From: Tribonema minus
Taxonomy: Eukaryota; Sar; Xanthophyceae; Tribonematales; Tribonemataceae
Length of the DNA: 64,000 nt
Direction: 5' to 3'
Assembly: GCA_017506865.1 (NCBI GenBank)
Contig: JAFCMP010000001.1
Coordinates: 558,001 to 622,000, forward strand
Shown: positions 22,378-34,700 of the stretch, in pieces
How positions within the stretch are numbered: position 1 is the first letter of the stretch
Layout of the letters: the number at the start of each line of letters is the position of its first letter
The notes under the pieces: model-generated
Databases searched by the model: none
The model's input: the letters and a program-made list of their open reading frames with translations, nothing else
What the model was told of the DNA's origin: nothing
Position numbers and translations under genes: made by a program

Positions 22378-23100
22378 ATGGCATCCGGCCGCTTCTCCTC
22401 AGCTTACCTGGTAGACTTTGACGACAGCAGCCAAGCGTTTGTGCCGGCTGGCAGCCTTAAGCCCCCTGCAGACGCCAAACAAGCACGCTGCATCCTCCAG
22501 TTCAAGCGTATCGACAGCCAGCCCACCGCGCACGACCGTGAGGGTGGTGGCTCGCTGGTACGGGACGTGAAGTCGCTCACGACATCGGGCCAGGCAGCGG
22601 ACACTTGTCTGGTCGTTGTGCTGGCGATGCTGGCATACGTCGGCAACAGGAAGGAGCCCTTTCCCGCGCCCCTTCAGAGTTTGCGATTTGTGTCGCCAAC
22701 CAAGCTGGAAGTCACCCTGGTTTGCGGGGATGACCAGCGGTACGACGAGGTGGAAGCCCAGTTCCAAGGCGTATTCAAGAGCCTTACATTGCTGCGCGGT
22801 CCCCAGCACCGCCTGCCTGTCAAAAACAACAGTCTTCCAACAGCGCAGCCAGCCGTAAACGCATCTCAGCGTGTTGTGTCCCCGGTGAATGGTGGCGCAT
22901 TTCACAGCGGCGCGTCGCACAGTGCGACTGCACAGAAAGCAAAGAAAACGAAGAAGTGCCCAGACTGCAGCAGAAAGTTTGCTGACCACACAGCCCTCAA
23001 AAGCCACCAAGCCGCCATTCATTTCCACTGCCAAACATGCGGCGCGGCCTTTGAGACCAAAAGCCTTATGAAGAAGCACCACAAATCTGCCCACACCTAG
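22378..23100 (+). CDS. Two-finger C2H2 zinc-finger protein, single exon, 240 aa
   Basis: An intact single-exon frame from ATG 22378 to the TAG ending at 23100. Two C-terminal zinc fingers have perfect C-x2-C-x12-H-x4-H spacing: one begins CPDCSRKF and ends SHQAAIH, the next begins CQTCGAAF and ends KHHKSAH. A basic linker (KAKKTKK) precedes them and may be a nuclear localisation signal. Residues 1-150 form a folded-looking region (CILQFKRIDSQ, CLVVVLAMLAYVG, LEVTLVCGDDQRYDEVEAQF) that I cannot assign. With only two fingers, it may bind DNA weakly, or bind RNA or protein. No introns, unlike most neighbours. Confidence 0.8.
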   Translation: MASGRFSSAYLVDFDDSSQAFVPAGSLKPPADAKQARCILQFKRIDSQPTAHDREGGGSLVRDVKSLTTSGQAADTCLVVVLAMLAYVGNRKEPFPAPLQSLRFVSPTKLEVTLVCGDDQRYDEVEAQFQGVFKSLTLLRGPQHRLPVKNNSLPTAQPAVNASQRVVSPVNGGAFHSGASHSATAQKAKKTKKCPDCSRKFADHTALKSHQAAIHFHCQTCGAAFETKSLMKKHHKSAHT

Positions 23101-25394
23101 GTATAGTGGTACCCACAGGCATTCAGTCATGCCTCACTTTTGTTTGAGTACGATACATTGTCTTTCTTGTCAGTGAGGCTTGCTGGCAAGCATGCACACA
23201 CAACCTCTTTCATTACAGCTCTGGGGTGATATGCCCCCAGGATTCATCCAGTGGGGGAGCTGTATACACAAGGGAAAAATTTACACCGCTTTTGCACATA
23301 CCCTTGTGTCAATGTTGTGTGCTACTAAGGGTAGACTCTTTGTTCTGCTTGTCTTACTCGTGTCAGAGGTGTCTGCACATGCAACAAACTTTAAATGCAT
23401 TCAAGCATTGAATGCACCTCGCAAATCAGCTTGTGCGCCATTTTGATCTTCATATTCAATTGCTTTGTCATTGCGTACACTGCAAACAAAGGCCTGCACA
23501 TCGGAATCCCTCAAGTTTCTGCCTTCATTAATTCAGCAGACAGTGCTGGTACTATATTTGACTTTTGGCATTTACCAACCAGAAACTGTTCAAGTGCAGT
23601 GCTGGGACTGTTGCAAGATGGCGCTGTTGCACAATTAGGATGCCCTAGTTGAGGTTTGCACTTGAGGTTGTAGTTGAAGTGCAGTTTTGTTCGCGAGCTG
23701 TTCGATATCAGCTCCAGATCATTGATGTAGGTGACTCAGCAAGCCTGAGCTGGCACGCGCAGGTTCGCTATTGATAGTATCACTTCCTTTCACTGGCTTC
23801 CTTTCCGGCAACACCACCGAGTGTGTGTGTCACCTTGCTGCCTCCGTTTGCCTTTGCGCTATGCATTGGTGCAGACTTCAAGTCATTGTTGAGAACCCTG
23901 CGCTCTCTTTCATGAGCTTGACGCTTTGCACAGAAGACACATTCCTGACAACATTTTTGTAAAACATACAAGAAAAAAACTCGTCAGTGTGAGTAGGATA
24001 CACTTGACCAGAGATTGTAGCTGCCCTCACATTGGATTCAACAAAGCCACCATGTTGACACGAGCGCATATACGTATATAGTGATAATACAGCATGACAA
24101 GGCTCAAGATTCACCGGGTTCAATGGCAACAAGGGCAGTAATGTGGCAAACCTGAGAAATTTCTGCTTTAAGAACCTACCAGTACCACACACACAACCCT
24201 AGACTCACTCTGCATGTAACCATATGTCTCCTCCGTGCCCATCAAGGTGGTGGTGAGGGATGCATCGTGGGCTGCCACCATAGCATCTATTGAAAAGTTC
24301 AAGTGCATGTGAATCATATTTTTTGCCCTCGCGCTTCGCAATATTTAAGTTATATTTGGGCTGCTCTTCCTGCCCTGCGAGTGTGCCTCCAGGTGTTGTC
24401 GACACATGTGGCATGCATGTGTATCGTGAGATAACCGTGTAGCGTGAGATAACCTCACTGCTGTGTTGTTGTCTACCTGTTGAATCTATACACCTTGCCA
24501 CTCCTGGGACCTCGATTCCATACGCCAACATGTGTGCAAACCCACATCAACTGAGAGCATAGCCAGCAGCCAAAGGCAGAGGAAAGAAGTCCTGTCAGGA
24601 AGTCATGGTGTTGGTTGTCTCACAAGCACAAAAGGCATGTCGTGAACCAGCGGTTGCGCAACCCTGCTTCGACAACAACTCTGCCTCACCTCACGCACCC
24701 CATGCATGGCTCATCTGCTCCGCAAGTGGGAAGCCATGCCACATGCGCCCCCGACATGTTGGCACTGCGCAATCAACGCAAGCAAGCACACCACCATTAT
24801 ACTTCTACATACTCCCCCGACTTGTTGGCACTGCAAACTTATCCCACCCAGCGTTTGTGCGCACCAAATGCGCAAAAGAAGTGCGCCTTGGGGCAAAATA
24901 TTCTCTAGGGTGGGCGGACGGGTTTGTGCGTCCAGGTGTTGTCGACACATGTGGTCGACACATTTTGTGCACATGTCTCAATACCTGTACGATATCCCTG
25001 GCCCACTACACTGATCGTAAACCTAAGCCCTGTGGTGTCTGCGACATACAGGCTCAAAATTGGACCTGCGAAACGCCTGTCGCTTCATCTAACGTGCAAT
25101 CGTGCCAAGCGCTGTCATGTGCAACTGACCAATGGGGTACCGAGCCTATCAGACAAGCTACTCAGGGTGTGCTTGTACGACACATGGCACAGAGAAGAGC
25201 TGCTGCCGTGTGTGTTCCACAAATATCAGCGCAATATGCCTATGAGATGTCTGATTGCGGCAGAGCGCCACAGCCGTGCCACAGCCGCGCTTGGTGTGCG
25301 CCGCTGTGGCACGTGCGCACTTGCTGCTGCCGAGTCTGGCGCAGCTGCCCGCCATCGCTGCAGCCGGCTTGCTGATGCGCCTCGCCTGGCGATT
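23101..25394. other. Intergenic region, no recognisable gene
   Basis: About 2.3 kb of AT-richer sequence. A plus-strand open frame of 256 codons (24605-25375) looks like chance: its composition is uneven and it resembles no family. A repeated block (CCAGGTGTTGTCGACACATGTGG) occurs at about 24390 and again at about 24931, and a CCCCCGAC(A/T)TGTTGGCACTGC block occurs twice near 24751 and 24815. Confidence 0.5.
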
Positions 25395-25616
25395 GCGATC
25401 CTCTGGGCGTCCGGCCCCCATCGGGCACGTATTCTGCTGGAGTTAACGACATTGGCAACGCTGTGTGCCGTCTGCAACTAGGGTCAGCCGTGAGTGCCGT
25501 GAGCACCTTCCAGGTCCTGCTCACGCTCTTACTCACTCTCACTCCCTGTACTCACTGCTCCCCCCAATAATCCACCTAGAACAGCAACTTCACTTCCCCA
25601 GCTTGAAGTTCGGATG
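25395..25616 (-). pseudogene. Duplicated APRT promoter, 5' UTR and first codons
   Basis: About 220 bp match 19386-19612 in the same orientation at roughly 85-90% by eye. Shared features include the leader peptide-coding stretch TALPMS-TPAEYVPDG, the ATG, and the GACCCTAGTTGCAGAC upstream block. The match stops after about 15 codons, and the rest of APRT is absent. It lies about 175 bp upstream of the TMCO4 start and points away from it. It could be a dead 5' fragment, or a captured promoter working as a two-way promoter for TMCO4. Confidence 0.82.
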
Positions 25617-25791
25617 GCGCCAAGGTAATTCTTGTTGAGTCTGCGGCGATCTAGGCCCTTGCCGAGCGCAAGAGCCGGGGCGGGCGCTTTGTCGACACCA
25701 TGACAAGTATACACGGCAGCAGATGCCCCCTGTGGAAGCTCGGTGCAAAGTAAACACATTATACGTGCATCTCCTGTTCAAACTGACAAAT

Positions 25792-28700
25792 ATGGAGAGC
25801 AGCCATAGCGATTCAAACGTAGCGAATGGCGCCTCGACGGAGCACCTGCAGGAGCTCGTGGAGCTCGTCTCTGCATGTGCAGTCTCGCAGGCCACCGCCG
25901 CTCATATATGCAAGCCTCAGTGCAAGCTCTGTAGTGGGCACCAGGTTGAATACGCCTGGGTCACAGCCTTGTTGCAAGAACTGTCGACCAGTCTCGGCCT
26001 TTCGGGCGCAGACAAAGACGGCCTCACAGAACTGCTGATCACCCAGGTACGCGATCAAGTTCCAGTGGACGCTGGGGAAGCAGACGCTCCGTCAGCTAGT
26101 GCTACTGCAATAAAGGCGGCGGCAGACGAGGGCGGGGAGCCTGAGCATAGCGAATCCAGCAGCCAAAGCAGCAGCAGGAGCAGCGACGCCGGCAGCGACT
26201 TAGGAGACTGGGGAGCAGACAGCGCAGCACGTCAGCCCCTGGACGGCTCGGGCAGCTTTGTGGTGCTGGTGTCCCAGGGCGACGTGATCAAAGAGCTCGC
26301 GCCGCGCGTGGCGGCGGCCGCCTCGCACAGGCACGCCGTGGGCGCAGTGGTGGCAGCACTCGTTAAGGCGGGCAAGTACGACGCGCGCGCGCGCGCGACG
26401 CTCAAGTCTGCGGTGAGGCACATCGGCCGTGCTGGCGCGTGGGGGAGCCGCGAACTGGAGGGTGGTGCGGTGATTACGTGGGCGCACGTCGTGGCGATGG
26501 AGCGGGAGCTTGCGGATGCGTGGTCGGAGCCTCCGGCGAGCGCTGCAGCGGTGCGTGACGTGCTGCGTGCGATGGCGTCGCTGCTGCAGAAGCACGGTAC
26601 ATTGGCGCTTGGACGATCGAGGGCACTGTCGTTGTGAGCTGTCGGTGGACCGTGCGGCATTTGTTGGTTGCGCTTGTTCTGGTCCACAGCAGCGTTGTCG
26701 ATGTACCTGGTTGTTCTATTAGTCAGTGGACGTTACAGTCATACAACTTCAAATGTCGCTGCCGCGTCGCTCAGTGAAAGGAGAGCTCAACACTGCAGCA
26801 GCGCACGGCAAGCTGTACAGACTTGATTTGCCTGTTGACGCCGACAACATACCCCAACTGTGTAGCACAGTCTCAGTCCATCGAGGGCGCGACTTTCAAA
26901 GCGGTTGCAGATTTGCAGCAGTTGTTCCTGCGCCAATGACTACAACATTGGACTGAGCAATGAGTTTGCAGCATCAGCAGTCCGGGCGCCATGACAACAG
27001 TCCAGGCAGCACATGGCAGGTGGACAGCGCATAACGCAAGTTTGCAAGCTCAATGTAGCATAGACGGCCAGCGATGGACCGTGTCTGGATGATCAGCATC
27101 AATGCGGTAGCTGCGGAGCTGCTCTTCCGCAAGCAGTCATGGATGCCATGATATTGTATTGGCGCATGTCAGTAGTAAAGTGCCTCCATGATGCTCATGA
27201 GGCCACTGTGTGGGCAGCCAGACACCGGTTCCACACTCAAGGCAATCTTGAAGTGTGTATGCAGTTGAAGTTGAGGTCACCGGAGTGACAAGTTCAAGCA
27301 GAAGTTGAACTGCCCAAAAATCTGCAGTCTGCGGCGGCACGCGGCTTTCTTCTGCCGAGCGACCATGGCAGCAAGATCGACGCAGCAGTCACCCAGAAGT
27401 TGAGCGCCGGTGCTCTGCGGCAGCAGCCGCGCAGCACGCACTGTGCGGCCCTCCGCCGCTCTCACAGCGTCACCCCCCGCTGCGCACTACCACGTTGAAC
27501 TAACGCCCCACCGCACACGCGCTGCCGCGGCACGCCCCCCACGCCCCCCGCAGGCCAGCAGCGCGAAGCCCGCGCCGAACCGCGGCTGGAAGATCGGCGC
27601 GGCGGCGGCGGGCGGCGGCGCGCTGCTCTTCTACAGCGGCGGCCTCGCGGCGCCGGCCATCGCGGCCGCTGGAATCAGCGCGCTCGGCTCGGCGCTGGGG
27701 TACATGGCGCCGTCGCTGGCGACGTGGCTGTCGTCGGGCGCGGTCGCGGCGGCGGCGGCGGCGGCGGAGTCGTCCGCGTCGTGCACCGCCATCAGCTCCA
27801 TCTTTGGCGCCACCGGCGCGAGGTGCGCCGCCGCTGCCGCTGCCGCCGCGATGCGCTTGGTCGCCGCCGGTGTTGTTCTGATCGTGCGGAGTTCGCGCTG
27901 CTTGCCGTCTCCCGCGCCGCCCGTGCTGTCACTGCGTGCTGCACCGCAAAAAGTGTACTATGTAGCACCGTGCGCATCGCTGTTGCGGACGCTGGGATGT
28001 GGCAATGGCGGTGCTGTCTCGAGACAGCCCTGACGCTACCTCTGCGAATGTCCGCTGCGCTTGCCGCGCCACAGCCTCGCGGGCTACAAGATGTCACGCC
28101 GCACCGCTGGCGTGCAGGAGTTCCGCTTCTTGCCCCTGCACCCGCCCCCGGATACCACCAGCGGCAGCGATGGCGGCGGCAGTGGCGGCGGCAGCTGCGA
28201 CGGCGACGACGGCGGTGGCACTGGCAGCGGCTGCGAAAGCGGCGGCAGCGGCAGTGGCGGCAGCGGTGACTGCAGCAAAGGCGGCGGCGGCGGCGGCAGC
28301 GCCAGCCACACCAATTCTGGCGGACTCGCTGCATTCGTGTGCGTGTCCGGCTGGTTTGAGCGCGCGCACGACCCGCGCCTGGTCTGGGGCGGCGTCAGCC
28401 AGGGAGGCGGGTGGGGGGATGAAGAGGGGGGATCTCCGCTGAGCACTGCGGAGTCGTGGGAGTGCGGATTCGCGACTGGCGAGGGCGGCGATGGTGGGGC
28501 TGGCAGCACGGATGTGGGGCAACCCCGGGACAGTGAAGCGAGCGCTGCTACTGCTGCTGCTGCTGCGGATGTGGATGATGCTCAGCAGGGGGGGGGCGGT
28601 GGGGATGGTGGTGAACGGGGAGAGGAGCAGGGGTCGGATGGAGGGGACCGCTTCGGGGACGAGGGGGGGGCGCAGGGGGAGGACAGGCCGCTGAGGAGAG

Positions 28701-31700
28701 ACGAGGTGCGCACAGCGACAGCGATGCTCGACATGCTTGCATTGTCTGTGTCACTGGGAAGTGTTTCCGTCGAAACCCTAGGCCCGGAAATGTTCATGCG
28801 GCAAGTCGTCCACTGTGGATAACCGTTTTCATCAGAAGCTCCATTCATGATTGATTGAGCCCGCTGCATATTGCTCCAGTCAGGCACGCCACGCTCGTTG
28901 CCAGGTGCTCTCTCTTGCCATCTGTCTCGGCACGCAAAGCCCGAGAGGTGCACAACGCCTGGTGTTGGGCCCCAGGAATGCTGCACTGGTCACTGCTGCA
29001 AGTGCTCACCCCACGCCACCTGTTGTGATACGAAGAGCTGGCCTCCCGACAGCAACGTATGCTCGCCACATCGCTCGTCACGACCATAGATACCTACCCT
29101 TGTTGTCTGCTACGGCGTGCAGAGCTGGGAGGTGTTCATCACGCCTGGCGATGAAGACATCCTGCTGCGTCGCACGCACGCACGGCTGCCGCCGCCGCCG
29201 CAGCAGCAGCAGCAGCACGGCGCTGGCACTGAGTTGGATGGGCAGGATGCTGCGGCGGCGCTCGCCCGCAGCAACACCACGGAAGACAGGCAGGGGCTGT
29301 CGTACACATGTCAAAGTGAAATTGGATTTCCGTGACACTTGTCAATTAGAAAGTTGGAGACTTCTGCGACGCTGCAGCAACGCTCACCCGCAGCAACGCC
29401 CCATAAAGCTGGTGGGTTCCGCAATGCTCATGAAGTTGAACTCAACTTCTGGATGGTGACACATGTTTTGGTTAAAGTCAAGCACTTGCCCACGGCGACA
29501 AGACGCAAGGTGCGTGAGGGCGCCTATGCGCATTGAAGTTGAAGTTGATGCCCCTAAACATCCAAGTTGTACCCCTTTCACGAGTTCGGTCCATCCACAT
29601 GGCGCATGCAGCACGCCGGAAGCGGTCCGCTGACGATAATTCAGTGAGCCATTGCGCAAGACGATACGCTACAACGGCGCGCTGTCGCAAGCCTCAAGCG
29701 CGTCAGCAAGACGACGCGGCGCTCCGAGCTCTTTCTGTCACGACAGGCACGTTTGGTAACCCAAGACGGTATGCTCAAGTGTTCACTGAGCAGCGTCTCG
29801 GAGTGAGAAACACAAGTGTGCCCTTGCTCGACAAACGTCCGGAAGTTTGCTGAAGCGGCACTGAAGCATGCCGGCAGGATTGCGTGGTGTTGGTGCTTCC
29901 GCAGCCAGCGCTGAATGAGACAGGAGGGTCAGGAAACGCAGTCGGGCATTATCTTGTCCCACAGTCGCAGGAGCGGCTCGTCATCGCGCGCCCCTTCGGG
30001 TCCGTGCAGCTTGGAGGACCTCCCACACCAGGGCTGGTGGCGCGAGCATACGCGTGATGACGATGAGAGCAATTTCATGGTGTTGGTATACCTGTGGGAG
30101 CCAAGGGTTAAAGTTAAGTAGGTGCTATCGGATTAATCGTCTTCTCGGACCTAAGAGATGTTATCGCGCGGCAGCTCACATAGTAGTGCCGTGTGGCCTG
30201 CGTTCTGGTGCAGCTGGGAGGACCTCCCGCACCACGGCTGGTGGCGCGAGCACAAGCGTGATGACGATGATGATGATAACGATTTCATGTTTTCACTGGG
30301 CCTGTAGGAGCCAAGTGCCAGACTTAAAGTAAGGGGTTAGGTTTAGGTCCTATCGGACCCACCATGTTCTCAGATCGGAGATGGCATCGCGGAGCAGCTC
30401 ACGTAGCAGCTCACATTGTGCCGCGTGGCCTGCGTTCTGGTGCATTTGCCGCACCAGGGCTGGTGGCGCATGCGCACGTGTGATGACCATAGGATGATGT
30501 CATATCTTCTTTGCGCCGGCCCTCAGACCCATGATCAATCATGTGCCTAGACATTAGCACTGCTAACCACGGAGTGGCTCATCATTGCGCTCCCCATTTG
30601 GCTCCGTGCAGCTGGGAGGACCTCCCGCACCAGGGCTGGTGGCGCGAGCACGCGCACGGCGGCGAGGAGCACGTCCTGGTGTGGGAGACAACAGCGCTCA
30701 GCGCATTTGTCGAGGCCGTCAGAGAGGTGAGTGGCCTGTGCTTACCTTGCATCACGATGTTCAGGTGTAGCTGAAAGTATTGAAATTACCCAGACTATTC
30801 GCAATGCTCAGTTGAAGTTGCACATGTTATAAATACAGACTTGGAGTCCTGGTGTCAGAGATGGCAGCACTCAGCGCATTCGTCGAGGCCGTCAGAGAGG
30901 TTGGTTGCCTACCTTGCATCGCAATGCGTTCAGTTGTTGCATCACAGCGTTCAATTGAAGTTCTTGATGTTTGAAGTCCTGGTGTGGGAGACGGCAGATT
31001 TCAGCGCATTCGTCGAGGCCGTGAAAGAGGTTGCCCACCTTGCATCACGGTGTTCTCCACTGATGTATCAGATTGTTCGATTCATGCGTCACGGCACTCC
31101 AATGAAAGACGCTCGACGTGCACAATTGAAGTCGCCACTTTTCAAGGTACGGCCTTGGAGTTGACATGCATGGGTGGCCTCCGGCGACTGTGAGGGCACG
31201 ACACGGTGCAGATGACACATGCTCAAGTCCGACTTCGATTGCTTCATGCATCACAGTGGTCAGTTGAAGTTAGCAACATGAAAGTCATTCGACATGCACA
31301 ATTGAAGTTGCCACTTTTGAAGTTATGGGCTTGAAGTTGACTTGCATAGATGGCCTCCGGCGGCTGTGAGGGCACGACACGGTGCAGATGACACGTGCTC
31401 AAGTCCGACTTCGTTTGATTCATGCATCACAGTGGTCAGTTGAAGTTAGCAACATGAAAGGTATTCGACATGCACAATCGAAGTTGCCACTTTTGAAGTT
31501 ATGGGCTTGAAGTTGACTTGCATAGATGGCCTCCGGCGGCTGTGACGGCACGACACAGTGCAGATGACACGTGCTCAAGTCCGACTTTGTTTGCTTCATG
31601 CATCACAGTGGTCAGTTGAAGTTAGCAACACAAAAGTAATTCGACATGCACAATCGAAGTTGCCACTTTTGAAGTTATGGGCTTGAAGTTGACTTGCATA

Positions 31701-34700
31701 GATGGCCTCCGGCGGCTGCGAGGGCACGACACGGCGCAGAGGACACTACTCTGAAGCCTGCGTGCGGTATGGCCCCTTCACAATCACGAGGGATCCATGA
31801 CTGGGACTCAACATGTGTGTCACAGGCTCAGAACGCACGACGATGCTCGACGCCAGTACATGAGAACAACGGACCACCATACACGCATCAAGTGTCTGGA
31901 TGGCAGCGGCGTCAGCCTCCTCGCCCCCCACAGCTTGCAGCAGCAGCGCTCAACTGGGTGGAACTAGCTGTGTAACTGAGCCACGCTTACGCGCACATGC
32001 GCGCACATCATCCCCGCCCTTCACTACCCGCCCTCTCACGAGCACTACCCGCCCTCTTACGAGCTGCCGCCGCTGCCCATCAGCCTTGCCGTTCACTGCT
32101 CGTCATCTCACGAGCTGCTGCCCTCAATTCCCCCGCATTCTGCATGGCGCGCGCGCGTGCAGCTGGTGTGGCAGAGCGCCACGCGCAAGATCCTGGCGGA
32201 GTGCCTGCGGCACACGCAGCTGGGGCCCGTAGTGAGCGCTGCCTCGCTGCCGCTGGCGCTGCTCGACGCGGCGGCGGGGCTCGACAGCCCGTGGACGATC
32301 GCGCTGCAGCGCTCCAAGGTATATATACATATATATACATAGAAGTATATACTTAAAGTACATAGAATTGCATACAATACATGATACTTTAAGTATGTTT
32401 GCATCGTTATGAGTTCGGTGCATCACCCAGGCATCTGTCAGGGTACCATGCATATGGTGTGTTCATTAGGACATTCCATGCGGCGGCTGGGCTCGACAGC
32501 GCGTGGACGATCGCGCTGCAGCGCTCCAAGGTATCCGTATACTCCTGAAGAAGTACATGAGAGGTGATCGGCAGTGCACATGGTGACTTTCAGGGTGTTA
32601 CACAAAGGCACATGTAGATGCTAGTTGCAAGTCCATGGATACCCACAATCTGGGCTGTTTCGCGGCGCCCTGAGCGAGAATCAATAAAGAGTGCATTTTT
32701 GCATATGAAGTACAGGATATATATGCAAACATCCACACCTTAGACGACGGTCCGTCGTGACGGAGTCGAGCAGCACGACGGCTGATCCGACAGAGGTGTG
32801 GTGACGGAGTCGTGCATAACGACGGACTCTGGTGTGGCCGTGTGCGACAGTGCTGACAACGGCAACAGTATTATCCAGCAGCAGCAGTCGACGGTGTCGT
32901 GAAGACACGACGGAGCCTCGAACCGGACAGTTGACGGAGTTGAAGTTATGTTTTGACAATCATATGAGCACCCACACGCACGCAAAGGCTGTGATACGGC
33001 TAAACGCTGCCAGCCCGCTATGCAACGATGCCGCAATCACTCAAATAAGCGTTATTTTTGGTTCGACGGAATGGAACGGAGCTGCGACAACCACGCAACA
33101 GACGTCGTGCAGACGACGGAAAGTGCACCATCCTTGTGCGACGGTGTCGTGCAGACGACAGCAAGTGGAGCACTCGTATGCGACTGTGTCACGACAGAGT
33201 TTTCATTAGCGCTGTCGCGACGGACCGTCGCGACTCCGTCGTACCGCCGCGACTCCGTCGTCTACGTTGCTCCGTCGTCTAAGGCGTGTAAACATCGGTG
33301 TGAACTCGGTGCATCCTTCATAATGGTGCAGGCAACGGTCAGGGCACGATGCTGCCTCAGCCTGCATAGGGTGTGTACGTTAAGATGTTTCATGTGGCGG
33401 CTGGACTCGCTGCAGGAGCGCGGGCAACTGCTAGCACACATGCTGCACGCTCGCGCCGCATCGCTGAAGCCCTGGTGGGTGCTGCGACTGTGCCACTACC
33501 GGAACTGCATAGGCTACCCTGACCACCTCTCTCCCCCTCGTCTCCCCCCCGCCCTGCCGTTCTTTCTGCCGCCATTACCGCCGCCGCTGCGCTGCAGGAG
33601 TGCGGGCAGCTGCTAGCACACATGCTGCACGCTCGCGCCGCATCACACAATGCCTGGTGTGTGCTGCCACTGTGCTGCCAGTTGACCTGAACTAGCGTAC
33701 CCTGACCAACCCCTTCCCCCCCCCCCTTCCCCTCCTGCACACTCTGCCTCTCCTCCTTACTGTTGCGCTACAGGAGTGCGGGCAACTGCTGGCGGACGTG
33801 CTGCTTGCGCGTCCCGCTGGTGCGCGCCCCGTCACCCTCGTCGGCTATTCCATGGGCGCGCGCGTCATCTTTGCGTGCCTCGAGGCGCTCGCGGCGGCGG
33901 GCGAGCGGGGCCACGGCATTGTGGAGGCTGCGGTGCGTATGAGCATCGCGCGCTCTCTCAACGTTTGATTTCAAGTTTTGTAGTTGACCGCTTGCGCAAC
34001 CGCCGCCCTCGTCTGTGTGCCCTCCCTGGTGTTTGCTGCTTGTCTTTCTGAGGCTCGCATGTACATCTCCCTGATGGTGGTGCCAAGGCGTCTCAAGGCC
34101 CCTAACCCTAGTTCTAATGCTAACCCTAACCCTGACCGAAGGAGATGACCCCCACGTGCCAGCGATTTTTGTGTATCTCTGTGTATCTGCAGCATCCATC
34201 TAGCGGTGCAGCATCAATCGGCTTCTCGTTCTTCATGCAGACGCCAGAAAATGCGACACTCCTGTTTGCAGCAAGTAAACGGGCCAGCATCATGTTCATT
34301 GCAGTCGGTAGCCTCTGGTGTGAAAGGCACACCACACATGACATACATCACCTCATTCGCGCCGTAGCTCTCGCAAGATGCGCAGGCAGCGGCAGCACCA
34401 GGTGTCACTTGCCAGCTGTCACGCACGGCATCCATCTCATTTGCGCTCTCAACCTACTTCAACAGGTCCTGATGGGCGCGCCGATAGGGAAGCGGCTCAA
34501 GCGGTGGCGGCGCGCGCGCAGCGTGGTCGCCGGGCGCCTCGTCAACTGCTACTCCACCAAGGACTTTGTCCTGGCGCTCGTGTACAGGTGCCAGTCGCTG
34601 CTATGCAATCTGCGCAGTGCATTGCTATTAAGAGCGGTTTGCGATGCGCTGGAGGCGCAGGTGCAGCGCACGTGCATGCATGTATGTATGTATACAGCAT

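Noticed and set aside
24605-25375. 256-codon plus-strand open frame
   Set aside because: No family resemblance, composition like translated intergenic DNA, and it overlaps the APRT 5' copy at its end.
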